DNA of 64,000 nucleotides from NCBI GenBank assembly GCA_964478225.1, contig CAYZHM010000001.1:124001-188000 (forward strand), written 5' to 3'. Each line of letters starts with the position of its first letter. Within the stretch, counting starts at the first letter, position 1. This DNA is from CAYZHM01 sp964478225 (lineage in GTDB: Bacteria; Pseudomonadota; Alphaproteobacteria; Micavibrionales; Micavibrionaceae). Position numbers and translations under genes: made by a program. The notes beneath the pieces are model-generated. The model saw only the letters and a list, made by a program, of their open reading frames with translations, was not told the origin of the DNA and did no database searches. Shown piece by piece: positions 42,966 through 51,149 of the stretch.

Positions 42966-43387
42966 ACGACGATCTATGCATCCATGTGCCGCTGACAATC
43001 AAGCGTCGTGGCGGACGCAGACTGATCATCCTGCCTGAAGATGCCGCGAACGCGCCGCATATGCCGCAGCACCATTTTGACGATACGCTGATGAACGGTA
43101 TTGCCAAGGCCTGGCGCTGGCAGGCGCTCTATGAGCGTGGGAAATATCCATCGCTCGATGCTTTCGCCGAAAAGAACAACCTCAATAAATCCTATGCCGC
43201 GCGCATCATGCGATTGAATTTACTTGCCCCGGATATTCGCATTGCCATTTTGACAGGAAAGCAGCCAAAAGGCCTAAAACTAGCCGATCTCATGAACCCC
43301 TTCCCACCGCTGTGGGAGGAGCAGCGTAAAATATTTGGCTTTACGCCCGACAGTTCCGCCGTCGCCCCGGTATATAAGCATTCGTGA
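42962..43387 (+). CDS. Small recombinase-associated protein, 141 aa
   Basis: Overlaps the recombinase stop as ATGA. Contains LYERGKYPSLDAFAEKNNLN followed by KSYAARIMRLNLLAPDIRIA, a helix-turn-helix-like pattern of the kind seen in small proteins that accompany DUF2924 and recombinase genes. Probable DNA-binding partner; the function is inferred from context. Confidence 0.7.
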   Translation: MNDDLCIHVPLTIKRRGGRRLIILPEDAANAPHMPQHHFDDTLMNGIAKAWRWQALYERGKYPSLDAFAEKNNLNKSYAARIMRLNLLAPDIRIAILTGKQPKGLKLADLMNPFPPLWEEQRKIFGFTPDSSAVAPVYKHS

Positions 43388-43408
43388 GTAACAGAAGGAA
43401 GGTGACGG

Positions 43409-43978
43409 ATGCCACTGCCAAAACGGGAGTATTACTTTCTTGACGAAATCATGGCCCGGCTCCCGCTGACCGCGCGGGATGTGCAATATTATATCTGCCA
43501 TGGTCATCTGTTGGCCTCGGTCTGGGTACCGCTGACGGAATTTTTCGGTCAGCCACCGTACCGAGGCTATGTCCACCTCGACCCCGATACCGGATTTGAC
43601 CTGTTTTGCCATGGCAAAACCGAAGCGCGCAGCTTTTATCATTTCTATCCGTTCACGAAGCTGCTTATCCCGGATGACAGTCCCAGCATTGCCCTGACAG
43701 AATCTAGCCTACTGGTTCACGCAAACGATTTTGAGGCGTTTGTGGCGATCTACGATGTTCCGCTGCCTGATCTGAAACGTGCCGCCGGACGTCCCAGCAT
43801 CATGCCCGCAATCATCGATGAATACCGCAAGCGTCGCGGCGCGAACAAAGATCATAAAACCCTGTCCACCGAAAGCGAATTTCTGCATGCATGGGCGGCA
43901 GAGCATTTTTCTGCAAAATCTGTTCCGCAGCCGACCAGCATTCGCAACGCGCTGATCCAGGAAAAGACAGGCGCATAA
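43409..43978 (+). CDS. Hypothetical island protein, 189 aa
   Basis: GGAAGG lies 8 bases before the ATG. The N-terminus (YYFLDEIMARLPLTARDVQY) could be a DNA-binding helix pair; the centre is aromatic-rich; the C-terminal part (KRAAGRPSIMPAIIDEYRKR) is basic. No family recognised. Lies between the recombinase module and the HTH gene, typical place for island control genes. Confidence 0.65.
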   Translation: MPLPKREYYFLDEIMARLPLTARDVQYYICHGHLLASVWVPLTEFFGQPPYRGYVHLDPDTGFDLFCHGKTEARSFYHFYPFTKLLIPDDSPSIALTESSLLVHANDFEAFVAIYDVPLPDLKRAAGRPSIMPAIIDEYRKRRGANKDHKTLSTESEFLHAWAAEHFSAKSVPQPTSIRNALIQEKTGA

Positions 43979-44075
43979 AATAAAAATATTTCATGCAATT
44001 TAATGCGCCTGTTTCGTGCAGCGCATCGAAAGCATGATGTCCTTCAGAGAAATTCAGGCATGGAGGCCATAAGAC

Positions 44076-44306
44076 ATGACGGAAATCAGACATATGAATC
44101 AGGTTGAACTCTCGCGCAGGCTTGGCGTGTCCTGCCGGACGCTAGAGCGGTGGCGATGGATCGGCGTCGGGCCGCAATTCATCAAGGTGGGCGGGCGTGT
44201 CAAATATCGCCTTGCCGATGTGGAATCATTCGAGCAGAGCCGTTTGTGCCAGTCCACGGCGGATCGCCATTATTTTGATGAGCCGAAAAACACGGTGCGG
44301 TCATGA
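44076..44306 (+). CDS. Excisionase-like HTH protein
   Basis: 76 residues. MNQVELSRRLGVSCRTLERW followed by PQFIKVGGRVKYRLADVESF is the MerR-type/excisionase helix-turn-helix-wing that helps excision or represses island genes. GGAGG lies 9 bases before the ATG. Overlaps the next gene's start (ATGATGA). Confidence 0.8.
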   Translation: MTEIRHMNQVELSRRLGVSCRTLERWRWIGVGPQFIKVGGRVKYRLADVESFEQSRLCQSTADRHYFDEPKNTVRS

Positions 44307-44770
44307 TGATAGACCGCGCAACAAAAGAGCAGATCGCGGCGATCCTTGCTATGCCGCAAACGCCGCCTTATCTGAAGCCAGTCTTTGAGGTCGTGCGCGA
44401 CTATGGCGTTGGCTATCTGACCCTGCTGCAAAATGGCGATGGCCTGGAATCGGATAAACTGAACAATCAGACCCCCGTGATTACGGTTGTTGGTGACGAT
44501 ACAAACGCCGCCCTTGGCCCTGCTGCGTTCGATGCTGCGACCTTAAAGGTCCTCACACTACGCGCTTCCTGTGTCGCCATTATTTCCAGTGAGCCAGTGT
44601 CAAATATCTACACGCTGTTCAGCCTGATGACGGGACTGCTGCGTGCCAACACGCTGATCATCGAAACGCGCCCCAAACAGGAACATGCCTGGGTTGATTA
44701 TATACGCGCGCTTGTGCCGCACACGCCCATCATCCTCAGCACGTCACTCCCTGAAGCATGGAAGACGTAA
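44303..44770 (+). CDS. Hypothetical island protein, 155 aa
   Basis: Starts inside the stop of the HTH gene. Mixed alpha/beta pattern with VITVVGDDTNAALGPAAFDA, CVAIISSEPVSNIYTLFSLM and LIIETRPKQEHAWVDYIRAL, which could be a small Rossmann-like fold. It lies just before the primase and is probably co-expressed. No name can be given. Confidence 0.7.
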   Translation: MMIDRATKEQIAAILAMPQTPPYLKPVFEVVRDYGVGYLTLLQNGDGLESDKLNNQTPVITVVGDDTNAALGPAAFDAATLKVLTLRASCVAIISSEPVSNIYTLFSLMTGLLRANTLIIETRPKQEHAWVDYIRALVPHTPIILSTSLPEAWKT

Positions 44771-44776
44771 ATCAGC

Positions 44777-47158
44777 ATGACAGATCGTATTTCTCTCCCC
44801 GATGTTGCCGCCGCGCTGAATGAGCGTATGGAAGATCTTGCCTTGCATCTGCTGGGCGAGCCAAACCGCACCTTAAGCACGCGCGAACAATTGCGTTACG
44901 GCAATAAGGGCAGCGTGGCTGTTGATATCGCAGGCGATAAAACTGGCAAATGGTACGACCATGAAAGCGGCATCGGTGGTGACGGGCTGGAGCTGATCTG
45001 CCACACCCTGAATCTGCGCAATGGCGCGGCCTACGACTGGGCCAGAAACTGGCTTGGATTGTCCGAAAACAATCATATAAAAATTGTCACGCCTTCATCA
45101 AAGCAACAACAGGACGAAAAGGCAGAAAAAGTCGCCGATATTCTCAAAGGCTGCGGCCCTATCAATGGCACCCCCGCCGAGCGTTATCTGAAGCGGCGGG
45201 GTATCACAGTAGAGCCGCCACCCTGTATTCAATTCCGGCCTTACGCCTATGCCGGATATGGCGCGTTGGTCGCGCAGGCCACGGATGCGGATGGTAATGT
45301 TCTCGCTATTCAGCAGATTTATCTGACCGACGCAGGCGAGAAAGCCCCTGTTCCGGTTGTCAAGCGCACGAATAAAGCCACCGAGAAATGGGCAGAAAAA
45401 TCTGCCGTTCGGTTCCCTGGCAAGCAACCGCTGATCCTCGCCGAAGGCGTTGAAACCGCTCTCTCGCTCTGGCAGGCGACGGGACAGGAAACATGGGCCT
45501 GCCTGGGGATTACCAATATCGGCTCAGCCCCAGTGCCGGAGGGAGCCTCTGTCATCGTCGCCCGCGACGGCGATCTGCCGGGCAGCAAGGCGGATGGGCA
45601 GATTGGTCGGGCGATCGCGAAACTGCGGACGCACGGCTTTTCTGTTTCCGTCGCCACGCCGCCAGAAGGCAAAGATTTTAACGATCTTCTCCAATCGGGT
45701 GGAGAGGAAGCGGTGCGCGCCCCGGTCATGCAGTCCGACCCTGGTCATTCCGTCAGCCAGGAACGGGCGCGCACCGTCTTTATCGGCTCCGATGTCGAGA
45801 TTGCAGGCCGCGTCCGTGAAGATCTAATCGAGCGGCATGGAAAAGTCGTCCATGCCGAGGGGCATTTCTGGCGATACGCGGCAACACACTGGGAAGCTAT
45901 TCCCGACCATGAGCTGCGCCTCGCTACTCATATCTATGACGGCGCACATTATAATACACCCAAGGGCGATCCGACCCGTGTGAAACTTGGCAAGGGCCGC
46001 GTTGATTCCACTCTGAATGAACTGGCGGCGCTGTTGACGGAAGAAAGTTTCTTTGCCGATGCGCCTGTTGGCATCAACTGCAGAAACGGCTTTATCACAT
46101 TCCTGCCCGATGGTACGGCACATATCGTTCCGCATGAGCGCGAGCATCGCTGTCGCCATACTTTGCCGGGACGCTGGCAGGCTGATGAGAGAGTTTCCGG
46201 CCATCTTCTGGAACGTCTGCTGCATGGCGTATTTCACGGCGATGATGATGCGGACCAGAAAACCAGCTTGCTGGCCGAGATGTGCGGTTCTGCTGCTTTA
46301 GGTTATGCTACAAAGCTGATCCAGCCGCGCGCGATCATATTGAAAGGTGAGCGTGCCGAGAATGGTAAAAGCCAGATTTTGGATCTAGCGCGTGGGCTGT
46401 TGCCAACTTCGGCCATATCGTCCGTCACCGCCGCCCGCATGGGTGATGAGCGGCACGTCATCGGCCTTGCCGGAAAGCTGCTGAATGCCAGCGACGAACT
46501 GTCATCATCATCCGCCATCGCCTCTGAAACCTTTAAAGCGATTATCACAGGCGAACCTGTGGACGGGCGTGATGTTTACAAATCGCGCGTAGAGTTTCGG
46601 CCCTTGGCGCAGCATATCTTCGCCACCAACACTCTGCCTCCGTTTCAGGGCGGGATGGATCGCGGGGTGCAACGCCGTCTGCTGGTCATTACCTTCAACC
46701 GCGTGATCCCGATTGAGGAACGGGTTGAGGCTATGGGGCGACGTATTGCCTCCGAAGAAGCTGATCATCTTCTGGCCTGGGCCGTTCAAGGTGCATCACG
46801 TCTGATCCGCCAGCGCAACTTCACCATTCCACCCAGCAGCAAGGTCGCGCTGACCGACTGGATATTGGGAGCAGATCCGGTGCTGGCATGGCTCGATGAA
46901 TGCGTCGACGTCAAACTTTCTGTTACCAACACACCAATTACCACCCGCTCGGCCTATGAACAATTCCATACATGGGCGGTAGCGGAAGGATTCAACCGCG
47001 ACAAGCTGCCTGCCATCAACGGGTTTGTGCAGCGTGTGTTGGCGAACGCGCAGGGCGTGGAATCCAAACGCACCAAAACGGGCCGCGTTTTTCTTGGACT
47101 TTCGCTGAAATCCTCCGCCCCTGCCAATTCTTACGCGCAATCGCGCTACGGGCGGTGA
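44777..47158 (+). CDS. Toprim/D5-type primase-helicase
   Basis: 793 residues. N-terminus with SLPDVAAALNERMEDLALHL and YDHESGIGGDGLELICHTLN, a primase-type domain as in phage/plasmid enzymes; a Toprim-like region with PLILAEGVETALSLWQATGQ, VIVARDGDLPGS and FNDLLQSGG; then a D5/P4-type AAA+ helicase with Walker A in AIILKGERAENGKSQI and a C-terminal winged-helix-like part. Such fused enzymes start replication of P4-like satellites and plasmid-type elements. Stop overlaps the first TGACGC repeat. Confidence 0.88.
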   Translation: MTDRISLPDVAAALNERMEDLALHLLGEPNRTLSTREQLRYGNKGSVAVDIAGDKTGKWYDHESGIGGDGLELICHTLNLRNGAAYDWARNWLGLSENNHIKIVTPSSKQQQDEKAEKVADILKGCGPINGTPAERYLKRRGITVEPPPCIQFRPYAYAGYGALVAQATDADGNVLAIQQIYLTDAGEKAPVPVVKRTNKATEKWAEKSAVRFPGKQPLILAEGVETALSLWQATGQETWACLGITNIGSAPVPEGASVIVARDGDLPGSKADGQIGRAIAKLRTHGFSVSVATPPEGKDFNDLLQSGGEEAVRAPVMQSDPGHSVSQERARTVFIGSDVEIAGRVREDLIERHGKVVHAEGHFWRYAATHWEAIPDHELRLATHIYDGAHYNTPKGDPTRVKLGKGRVDSTLNELAALLTEESFFADAPVGINCRNGFITFLPDGTAHIVPHEREHRCRHTLPGRWQADERVSGHLLERLLHGVFHGDDDADQKTSLLAEMCGSAALGYATKLIQPRAIILKGERAENGKSQILDLARGLLPTSAISSVTAARMGDERHVIGLAGKLLNASDELSSSSAIASETFKAIITGEPVDGRDVYKSRVEFRPLAQHIFATNTLPPFQGGMDRGVQRRLLVITFNRVIPIEERVEAMGRRIASEEADHLLAWAVQGASRLIRQRNFTIPPSSKVALTDWILGADPVLAWLDECVDVKLSVTNTPITTRSAYEQFHTWAVAEGFNRDKLPAINGFVQRVLANAQGVESKRTKTGRVFLGLSLKSSAPANSYAQSRYGR

Positions 47159-47369
47159 CGCATGGATGACGCAAAAGTGACGCGATTTCAGGGTTATGTT
47201 GTTGATTGTGTTGAGATGATTCACCGATGCCCCAACCATCGCGATATAGGGAGAATATGTGATCAAAATATATCACATCATTACCCTGCATATATAAAGG
47301 TTGCCCCCCAGGTGCGTCATCCCAACACCGTCAATGGGTTAGATGGATTTTGCCGTCATTTCAGCGTCA
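47156..47369. repeat. Iteron-like TGACGC array, candidate replication origin
   Basis: TGACGC occurs three times with an 11-base period (47156, 47167, 47178). GCGTCA, its reverse complement, occurs at 47314 and 47364. Between them lies A+T-rich DNA with the dyad ATGTGAT-N8-ATCACAT (47257-47278). This makes an iteron/AT-rich layout directly behind the primase-helicase gene, as in P4-like origins. The whole 47159-47502 stretch has no credible gene. Confidence 0.5.
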
Positions 47370-47502
47370 CCCATGCCTCACCTGCAACGCTACAATCCCC
47401 ATCTCTCAAACCAGCTTTCTTCCCCGCGCTGACAGGTCGCGTTCCATCTGTCAGGTCACTGCCACCTTTCCGGCAGCACATCACCCCTGAAAGGAACCAT
47501 CC

Positions 47503-48243
47503 ATGAAACCCGAAACACAAAAACAGATCGCAGCCACGCTCAAGGCGTTCAAGCCCATCGAAACCTATATCGCGCAGAAGAAGAAAATCTCTGCCGCTTT
47601 CGAGGCGCTCGAAGAAAAAGTTGCCCGCACCGGGGCCGAGCATAAATCCTTCCTGCAAAAGGCCGGTGCGCTTGAAGCCAAGCGCCTGCTCGGCGAAGCC
47701 AGTGATGCCGATGCGCAGGTGCTGGATACAGACCTGATAGCCGTCCGCGACCAGCAGGATCGCCTCTCTGCCGCGCGGCAGGCACTGGAGTTGCAGCAGG
47801 CTGAGCTTGATCGTCAGGTCAAGCCGCTTTACGAGGCGGCTGGTCAAGCTATTGGCGATCTGCGTCGTGTGATAGAGGCTGATCTCGATCAGGAAATGCG
47901 GCAAGCGGCGTCCATGCTCACATCCATCGTCAACAGGCTGTATGCCTTTCGTCATGCAACGGGGATTGGTCTGCCCAGCCGTGAAATCATGGACATGAAG
48001 ATTCCGTCCGTGGTCGATGGCACAAACCTGTTCCAGGAACCTGCCCGTTTTCATCCGCGCAATGACAGCGTGGTTGAAGCGGCGTGGGAGAAAGATGCGG
48101 ATGCGAAAGCGCTGCATGACAGCCTGCAGGCGTTTGGCATCGCCTACAACATCCTGCACCGTGACGAGCGGCGCGTTGATAGCGTGGAACGGCAGACAGA
48201 GCGCGACACTGAGCAGCAGCGCGCTGCCCATGACGCCGCGTAA
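47503..48243 (+). CDS. Coiled-coil island protein, 246 aa
   Basis: AAAGGA lies 8 bases before the ATG. Almost all helical and rich in Lys/Glu/Ala/Gln: AAFEALEEKVARTGAEHKSF, AARQALELQQAELDRQVKPL and ERQTERDTEQQRAAHD predict long coiled coils. No catalytic motif. Structural or replication-accessory role possible; family not recognised. Last gene of the recombination/replication half. Confidence 0.65.
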   Translation: MKPETQKQIAATLKAFKPIETYIAQKKKISAAFEALEEKVARTGAEHKSFLQKAGALEAKRLLGEASDADAQVLDTDLIAVRDQQDRLSAARQALELQQAELDRQVKPLYEAAGQAIGDLRRVIEADLDQEMRQAASMLTSIVNRLYAFRHATGIGLPSREIMDMKIPSVVDGTNLFQEPARFHPRNDSVVEAAWEKDADAKALHDSLQAFGIAYNILHRDERRVDSVERQTERDTEQQRAAHDAA

Positions 48244-48325
48244 GAAAATCTTGGGTCCTTCCTGCCCGAAAACCAATGCGGGCGGGCAAGGCCCGGCGGT
48301 TTTCTAGCGACAGGCTCGCAAAACG

Positions 48326-48352
48326 GGTTACAGGGTCGGTTACAGGTTACAT
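48326..48352. repeat. Three GGTTACA direct repeats
   Basis: GGTTACAG at 48326-48333 and 48338-48345, and GGTTACAT at 48345-48352, in the otherwise empty 48244-48494 spacer between the replication half and the metal-resistance half. Might be a module border or a second binding site. Confidence 0.4.
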
Positions 48353-48494
48353 GTTTCCGGCCCTTAAATCTGTTAGGCGTAGTCAACTATTTACAGAGTG
48401 GCAGATTAGATGACTGGAAAACTAAACATCGGACACATGAGGGATAGCGACTTTCCTAACGTATTACTGGTATAGTTGGAAAGAGGTGAACATC

Positions 48495-48839
48495 ATGTCG
48501 AGCGATAAACTTGATAAAGTAATCAAAGGGTTGGTCGAAGCGCAGCCTCGGTTTGATCGTCTTCAGACGATGGAAAGCCGCGTCTGGCAATCCATCAACA
48601 AACGGCGGGCGGATATGCCGCGCAACGTCATCGAAGGCTGGCTGGCCAGTCTTTTCGTGCCTGAATATCGCTTGGCGTCCCTTTCTTTCGCCCTGATGGT
48701 AGGGGTTTTTGCCGCCACCTTAAGCGTTTCCAACCCGCCGCCCGCCAATGCGGCGCAGGCGCTCAACCTGCAGGTCTTTTCTTCAAACTATGGTATAACG
48801 TCTACGGCTATTCTTGCCAAAAACGGGGGTAAAACCTGA
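48495..48839 (+). CDS. cnrY: Anti-sigma factor, CnrY-like
   Basis: 114 residues from the ATG at 48495 with AGAGGTG upstream (a GTG at 48486 is possible). A cytoplasmic N-terminal half (KLDKVIKGLVEAQPRFDRLQ) precedes one membrane helix at about residues 57-73 (ASLSFALMVGVFAATLS) and a short periplasmic end. This is the layout of CnrY/NccY, which hold the ECF sigma factor at the membrane. Stop overlaps cnrX start as TGATG. Name rests mainly on gene order and topology. Confidence 0.7.
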   Translation: MSSDKLDKVIKGLVEAQPRFDRLQTMESRVWQSINKRRADMPRNVIEGWLASLFVPEYRLASLSFALMVGVFAATLSVSNPPPANAAQALNLQVFSSNYGITSTAILAKNGGKT

Positions 48840-49276
48840 TGCGCTCCTATCAAAAGGAAATCCTTTATTTTATCGTCATCGCGCTTGTCGGTTTTGGCGC
48901 TTTTTATGCCTGCGGGAATTTATTCAAGACGTCCCACCATAGTCAGATCGACGCCCACGTTTGGCTGCACGAGCAAATCGGCATAACAGACGAACAGCAC
49001 CAAAAACTCTCCGTAATCGAGAAGAATTTTGCTGAAAAACAAAAAGTGCTGCGGGAAAAAATTCATGTCGGCAATTTGGAGCTTGCCGCCGCCATGCTTG
49101 AAGACAAGGCGTTTTCCGAACGTGTCGCCGCCGCAGTCGAGCGCATCCACCATGCGCAAGGCGAGCTGCAAAAGCTGACGATTGAGCATATTTTCGACAT
49201 GCAGACCGTATTAACGCCGCAACAGGCGGAAAAGCTCAATAAGTTAGCCGCAGATGCCCTTGTTCAGAACCCATAG
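48839..49276 (+). CDS. cnrX: Periplasmic metal sensor, CnrX-like
   Basis: 145 residues, one N-terminal membrane helix (8-24), then a helical hairpin domain in the periplasm. The five ligands of the Ni/Co sensor CnrX (H42, H46, E63, H119, M123 in Cupriavidus metallidurans) all have counterparts here at the same spacing, shifted by two: H40, H44 (AHVWLHEQ), E61, H117 and M121 (EHIFDM). It should sense Ni, Co or a similar metal and signal to CnrY. Overlaps cnrY and cnrH. Confidence 0.8.
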   Translation: MRSYQKEILYFIVIALVGFGAFYACGNLFKTSHHSQIDAHVWLHEQIGITDEQHQKLSVIEKNFAEKQKVLREKIHVGNLELAAAMLEDKAFSERVAAAVERIHHAQGELQKLTIEHIFDMQTVLTPQQAEKLNKLAADALVQNP

Positions 49277-49859
49277 GATCGGAAAAGAGAATACAGCCGA
49301 TGAGGATCATGCGCTCGTCAAACGATTGCGCTCTGGGGATGATTTTGCGCTGAATGAGATCATGCAGCGCTACAAGGAGCGCATTTATCGTCTGGCGTGG
49401 CGCTATGTGGGTAACGAAGACGCCGCGCTTGATGTGACACAGGAAACTTTTACAAAGCTTTATTTCAACATCGACAAATACGACCCCGCCTATAAATTCA
49501 GCACCTGGCTTTTTCAGATCGCGGTCAATCTGTGCCGCGATCATCTGCGCAAAAATAAGAACCACGCCCGTAACCTATCTCTGGATGCTATGAACGAAAG
49601 CGGCCCTGGCGATTGGCAGCGGAGCGATGAAAATATCGAGGCAGGCTTCCTATCAAGGCAACAACTGGCAATGTTGCGGCGAGAAATCGACTTGCTGCCC
49701 GATACCCTAAAGGAAGCCTTTATCCTGTTTGCGGTCGAGGAGAGAACTCAAGCCGAATGCGCCGAAATCCTTAATGTTTCGGCAAAAACAGTGGAAACCC
49801 GCGTGTATCGGGCGCGGAAGATTTTATCCGAGAAATTACAGCTTTCCTTTGAGGGATAG
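49254..49859 (+). CDS. cnrH: ECF sigma factor, CnrH-like
   Basis: 201 residues. Seen: sigma region 2 (LNEIMQRYKERIYRLAWRYV, DAALDVTQETFTKLYFNI, TWLFQIAVNLCRDHLRK) and region 4 (LLPDTLKEAFILFAVEERTQ, AECAEILNVSAKTVETRVYR). It should direct RNA polymerase to the efflux promoter when CnrX/CnrY release it. Overlaps the cnrX end by 23 bases. Directly followed by the efflux genes, as in cnrYXHCBA. Confidence 0.85.
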   Translation: MPLFRTHRIGKENTADEDHALVKRLRSGDDFALNEIMQRYKERIYRLAWRYVGNEDAALDVTQETFTKLYFNIDKYDPAYKFSTWLFQIAVNLCRDHLRKNKNHARNLSLDAMNESGPGDWQRSDENIEAGFLSRQQLAMLRREIDLLPDTLKEAFILFAVEERTQAECAEILNVSAKTVETRVYRARKILSEKLQLSFEG

Positions 49860-49913
49860 CCCCGTTTAAGCCGTATTAGCTTCATGAGACCAGCAAAAAG
49901 GCGGGATTTTTTC

Positions 49914-51149
49914 ATGAAGAAATCAATCATATGGCAATTAGCGATTGTGGCGATCTTATTCTCCGCCCCTTCTTATGCGGAACCTTCCGCTTTGACCCTC
50001 GATCAAGTCATTAAGGAAAGCCTGCAAAAGAACACCAGCCTGTTCCGCGCCCAGCGCGACTACGAAGACCGGATGGCGAACGTCACGGAAACCACCCTGC
50101 TAGACAATCCTGAGCTTCAAATCGATGCCGTGCGTGACAAAGGCGAAGGTGGCACAGGAACGGATCTGGAATTTTCTCAGCCCTTGAAATTTTCGCAAAT
50201 CTCTGGCGCACGGGTTGGCTACGCGGATGCTTTGGCAAACGTGGCCAGCATGGAGCAGAAATACGAAATTCTGAAAGTCATCAACGAAACCACAGTGCTT
50301 TACACCCAGGTCTGGTTGCTGTCCGAGCGCAAAAAACTCTACGAGAATTACGCGGACGATGCCGACAAAATGAAAAAGCTGGTGAAGGAGTCGGCGGGGC
50401 AAGGCCAAACCAGCCCTGCGGCGTCCCATCTGTTTTCATCGGACGCCGCCAAGTTGCGCGCTGATGCCAACGCCGTTGACGCCGAATTGCGCCAGGTGCG
50501 CACGGAACTCGCGCGTTTGACGGGGCGTAGCTTCCAGCAGGCAAAGCTGGAGCGACCCGCTTTTGTGGCGGTGCCTGATAACACCGAACGGCTTTTGGCC
50601 TTTGCGCAGACACAATCAAACCTGAGAAACGTGATCAAAAACCGTATCCAGGCGGCGGAGCGTCGTTTGAATGTCGCCCAGCAGGACGCCGCGATGCCAG
50701 AATTCGGCCCGCGCGTGTTTTATTCCCGCTCGCCCAACGGCGATGATCAGTCCTATGGTATTGGTGTTGCGCTGCGTATCCCGCTATGGAACCAGAATGA
50801 TGCCGAGCGTAAACGGGCCAACGCTGAATTACGTCAGGCGAGATCAGAAGCCGATCTTTATGCCGGTTTGCCCCAGCAGGAGGTGATTGGCGAATTGCAG
50901 CAGAGCGCATCGGCTCTTCAATCCCGCGCGGATAGCTATTTCGACAGCATTCTGCCTGGCTACCGAAAATCCTACGAGCTGACGCGCAGCATGTTTCGCC
51001 AGGGACAGGCGGACGCGCTTGAAGTCTGGCAGGTACGGGAAAAACTGCTCTCCAGCGAAAACGAGGCGCTTGACGCGCTGGCACAGGCCGTCAATGCACG
51101 CGGCGCTTTGGAAGTGGAGCTGGGCGGCAAAATAGAGGAAGTCAGATAA
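49914..51149 (+). CDS. cnrC: Outer-membrane efflux protein (TolC/CzcC type)
   Basis: 411 residues from the ATG at 49914. Signal peptide about residues 1-20 (IWQLAIVAILFSAPSYA). OMF family: two repeats of helical/strand sequence, with LTLDQVIKESLQKNTSLFRA at the start and LRQARSEADLYAGLPQQEVI in the second half. Forms the outer-membrane channel of the tripartite pump. Stop and next start overlap (TAATG). Confidence 0.88.
   Translation: MKKSIIWQLAIVAILFSAPSYAEPSALTLDQVIKESLQKNTSLFRAQRDYEDRMANVTETTLLDNPELQIDAVRDKGEGGTGTDLEFSQPLKFSQISGARVGYADALANVASMEQKYEILKVINETTVLYTQVWLLSERKKLYENYADDADKMKKLVKESAGQGQTSPAASHLFSSDAAKLRADANAVDAELRQVRTELARLTGRSFQQAKLERPAFVAVPDNTERLLAFAQTQSNLRNVIKNRIQAAERRLNVAQQDAAMPEFGPRVFYSRSPNGDDQSYGIGVALRIPLWNQNDAERKRANAELRQARSEADLYAGLPQQEVIGELQQSASALQSRADSYFDSILPGYRKSYELTRSMFRQGQADALEVWQVREKLLSSENEALDALAQAVNARGALEVELGGKIEEVR

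Noticed and set aside
46430..46445. GTCACCGCC-like match inside the primase gene as a second attachment site
   Set aside because: It lies within conserved coding sequence of the helicase domain and is best explained by chance.
47257..47278. CRP-like site TGTGA...TCACA
   Set aside because: The half sites are 10 bases apart rather than 6, so it does not fit a CRP/FNR operator; kept only as a dyad within the candidate origin.
47162..47506. 114-codon plus-strand frame behind the primase
   Set aside because: Runs through the TGACGC repeats and A+T-rich dyad, overlaps the next gene's start, and its low-complexity Pro/Ser/His composition does not look like a protein.
47356..48276. 306-codon minus-strand frame
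   Set aside because: Antisense to the coiled-coil gene at 47503, which has a good Shine-Dalgarno and typical helix composition.
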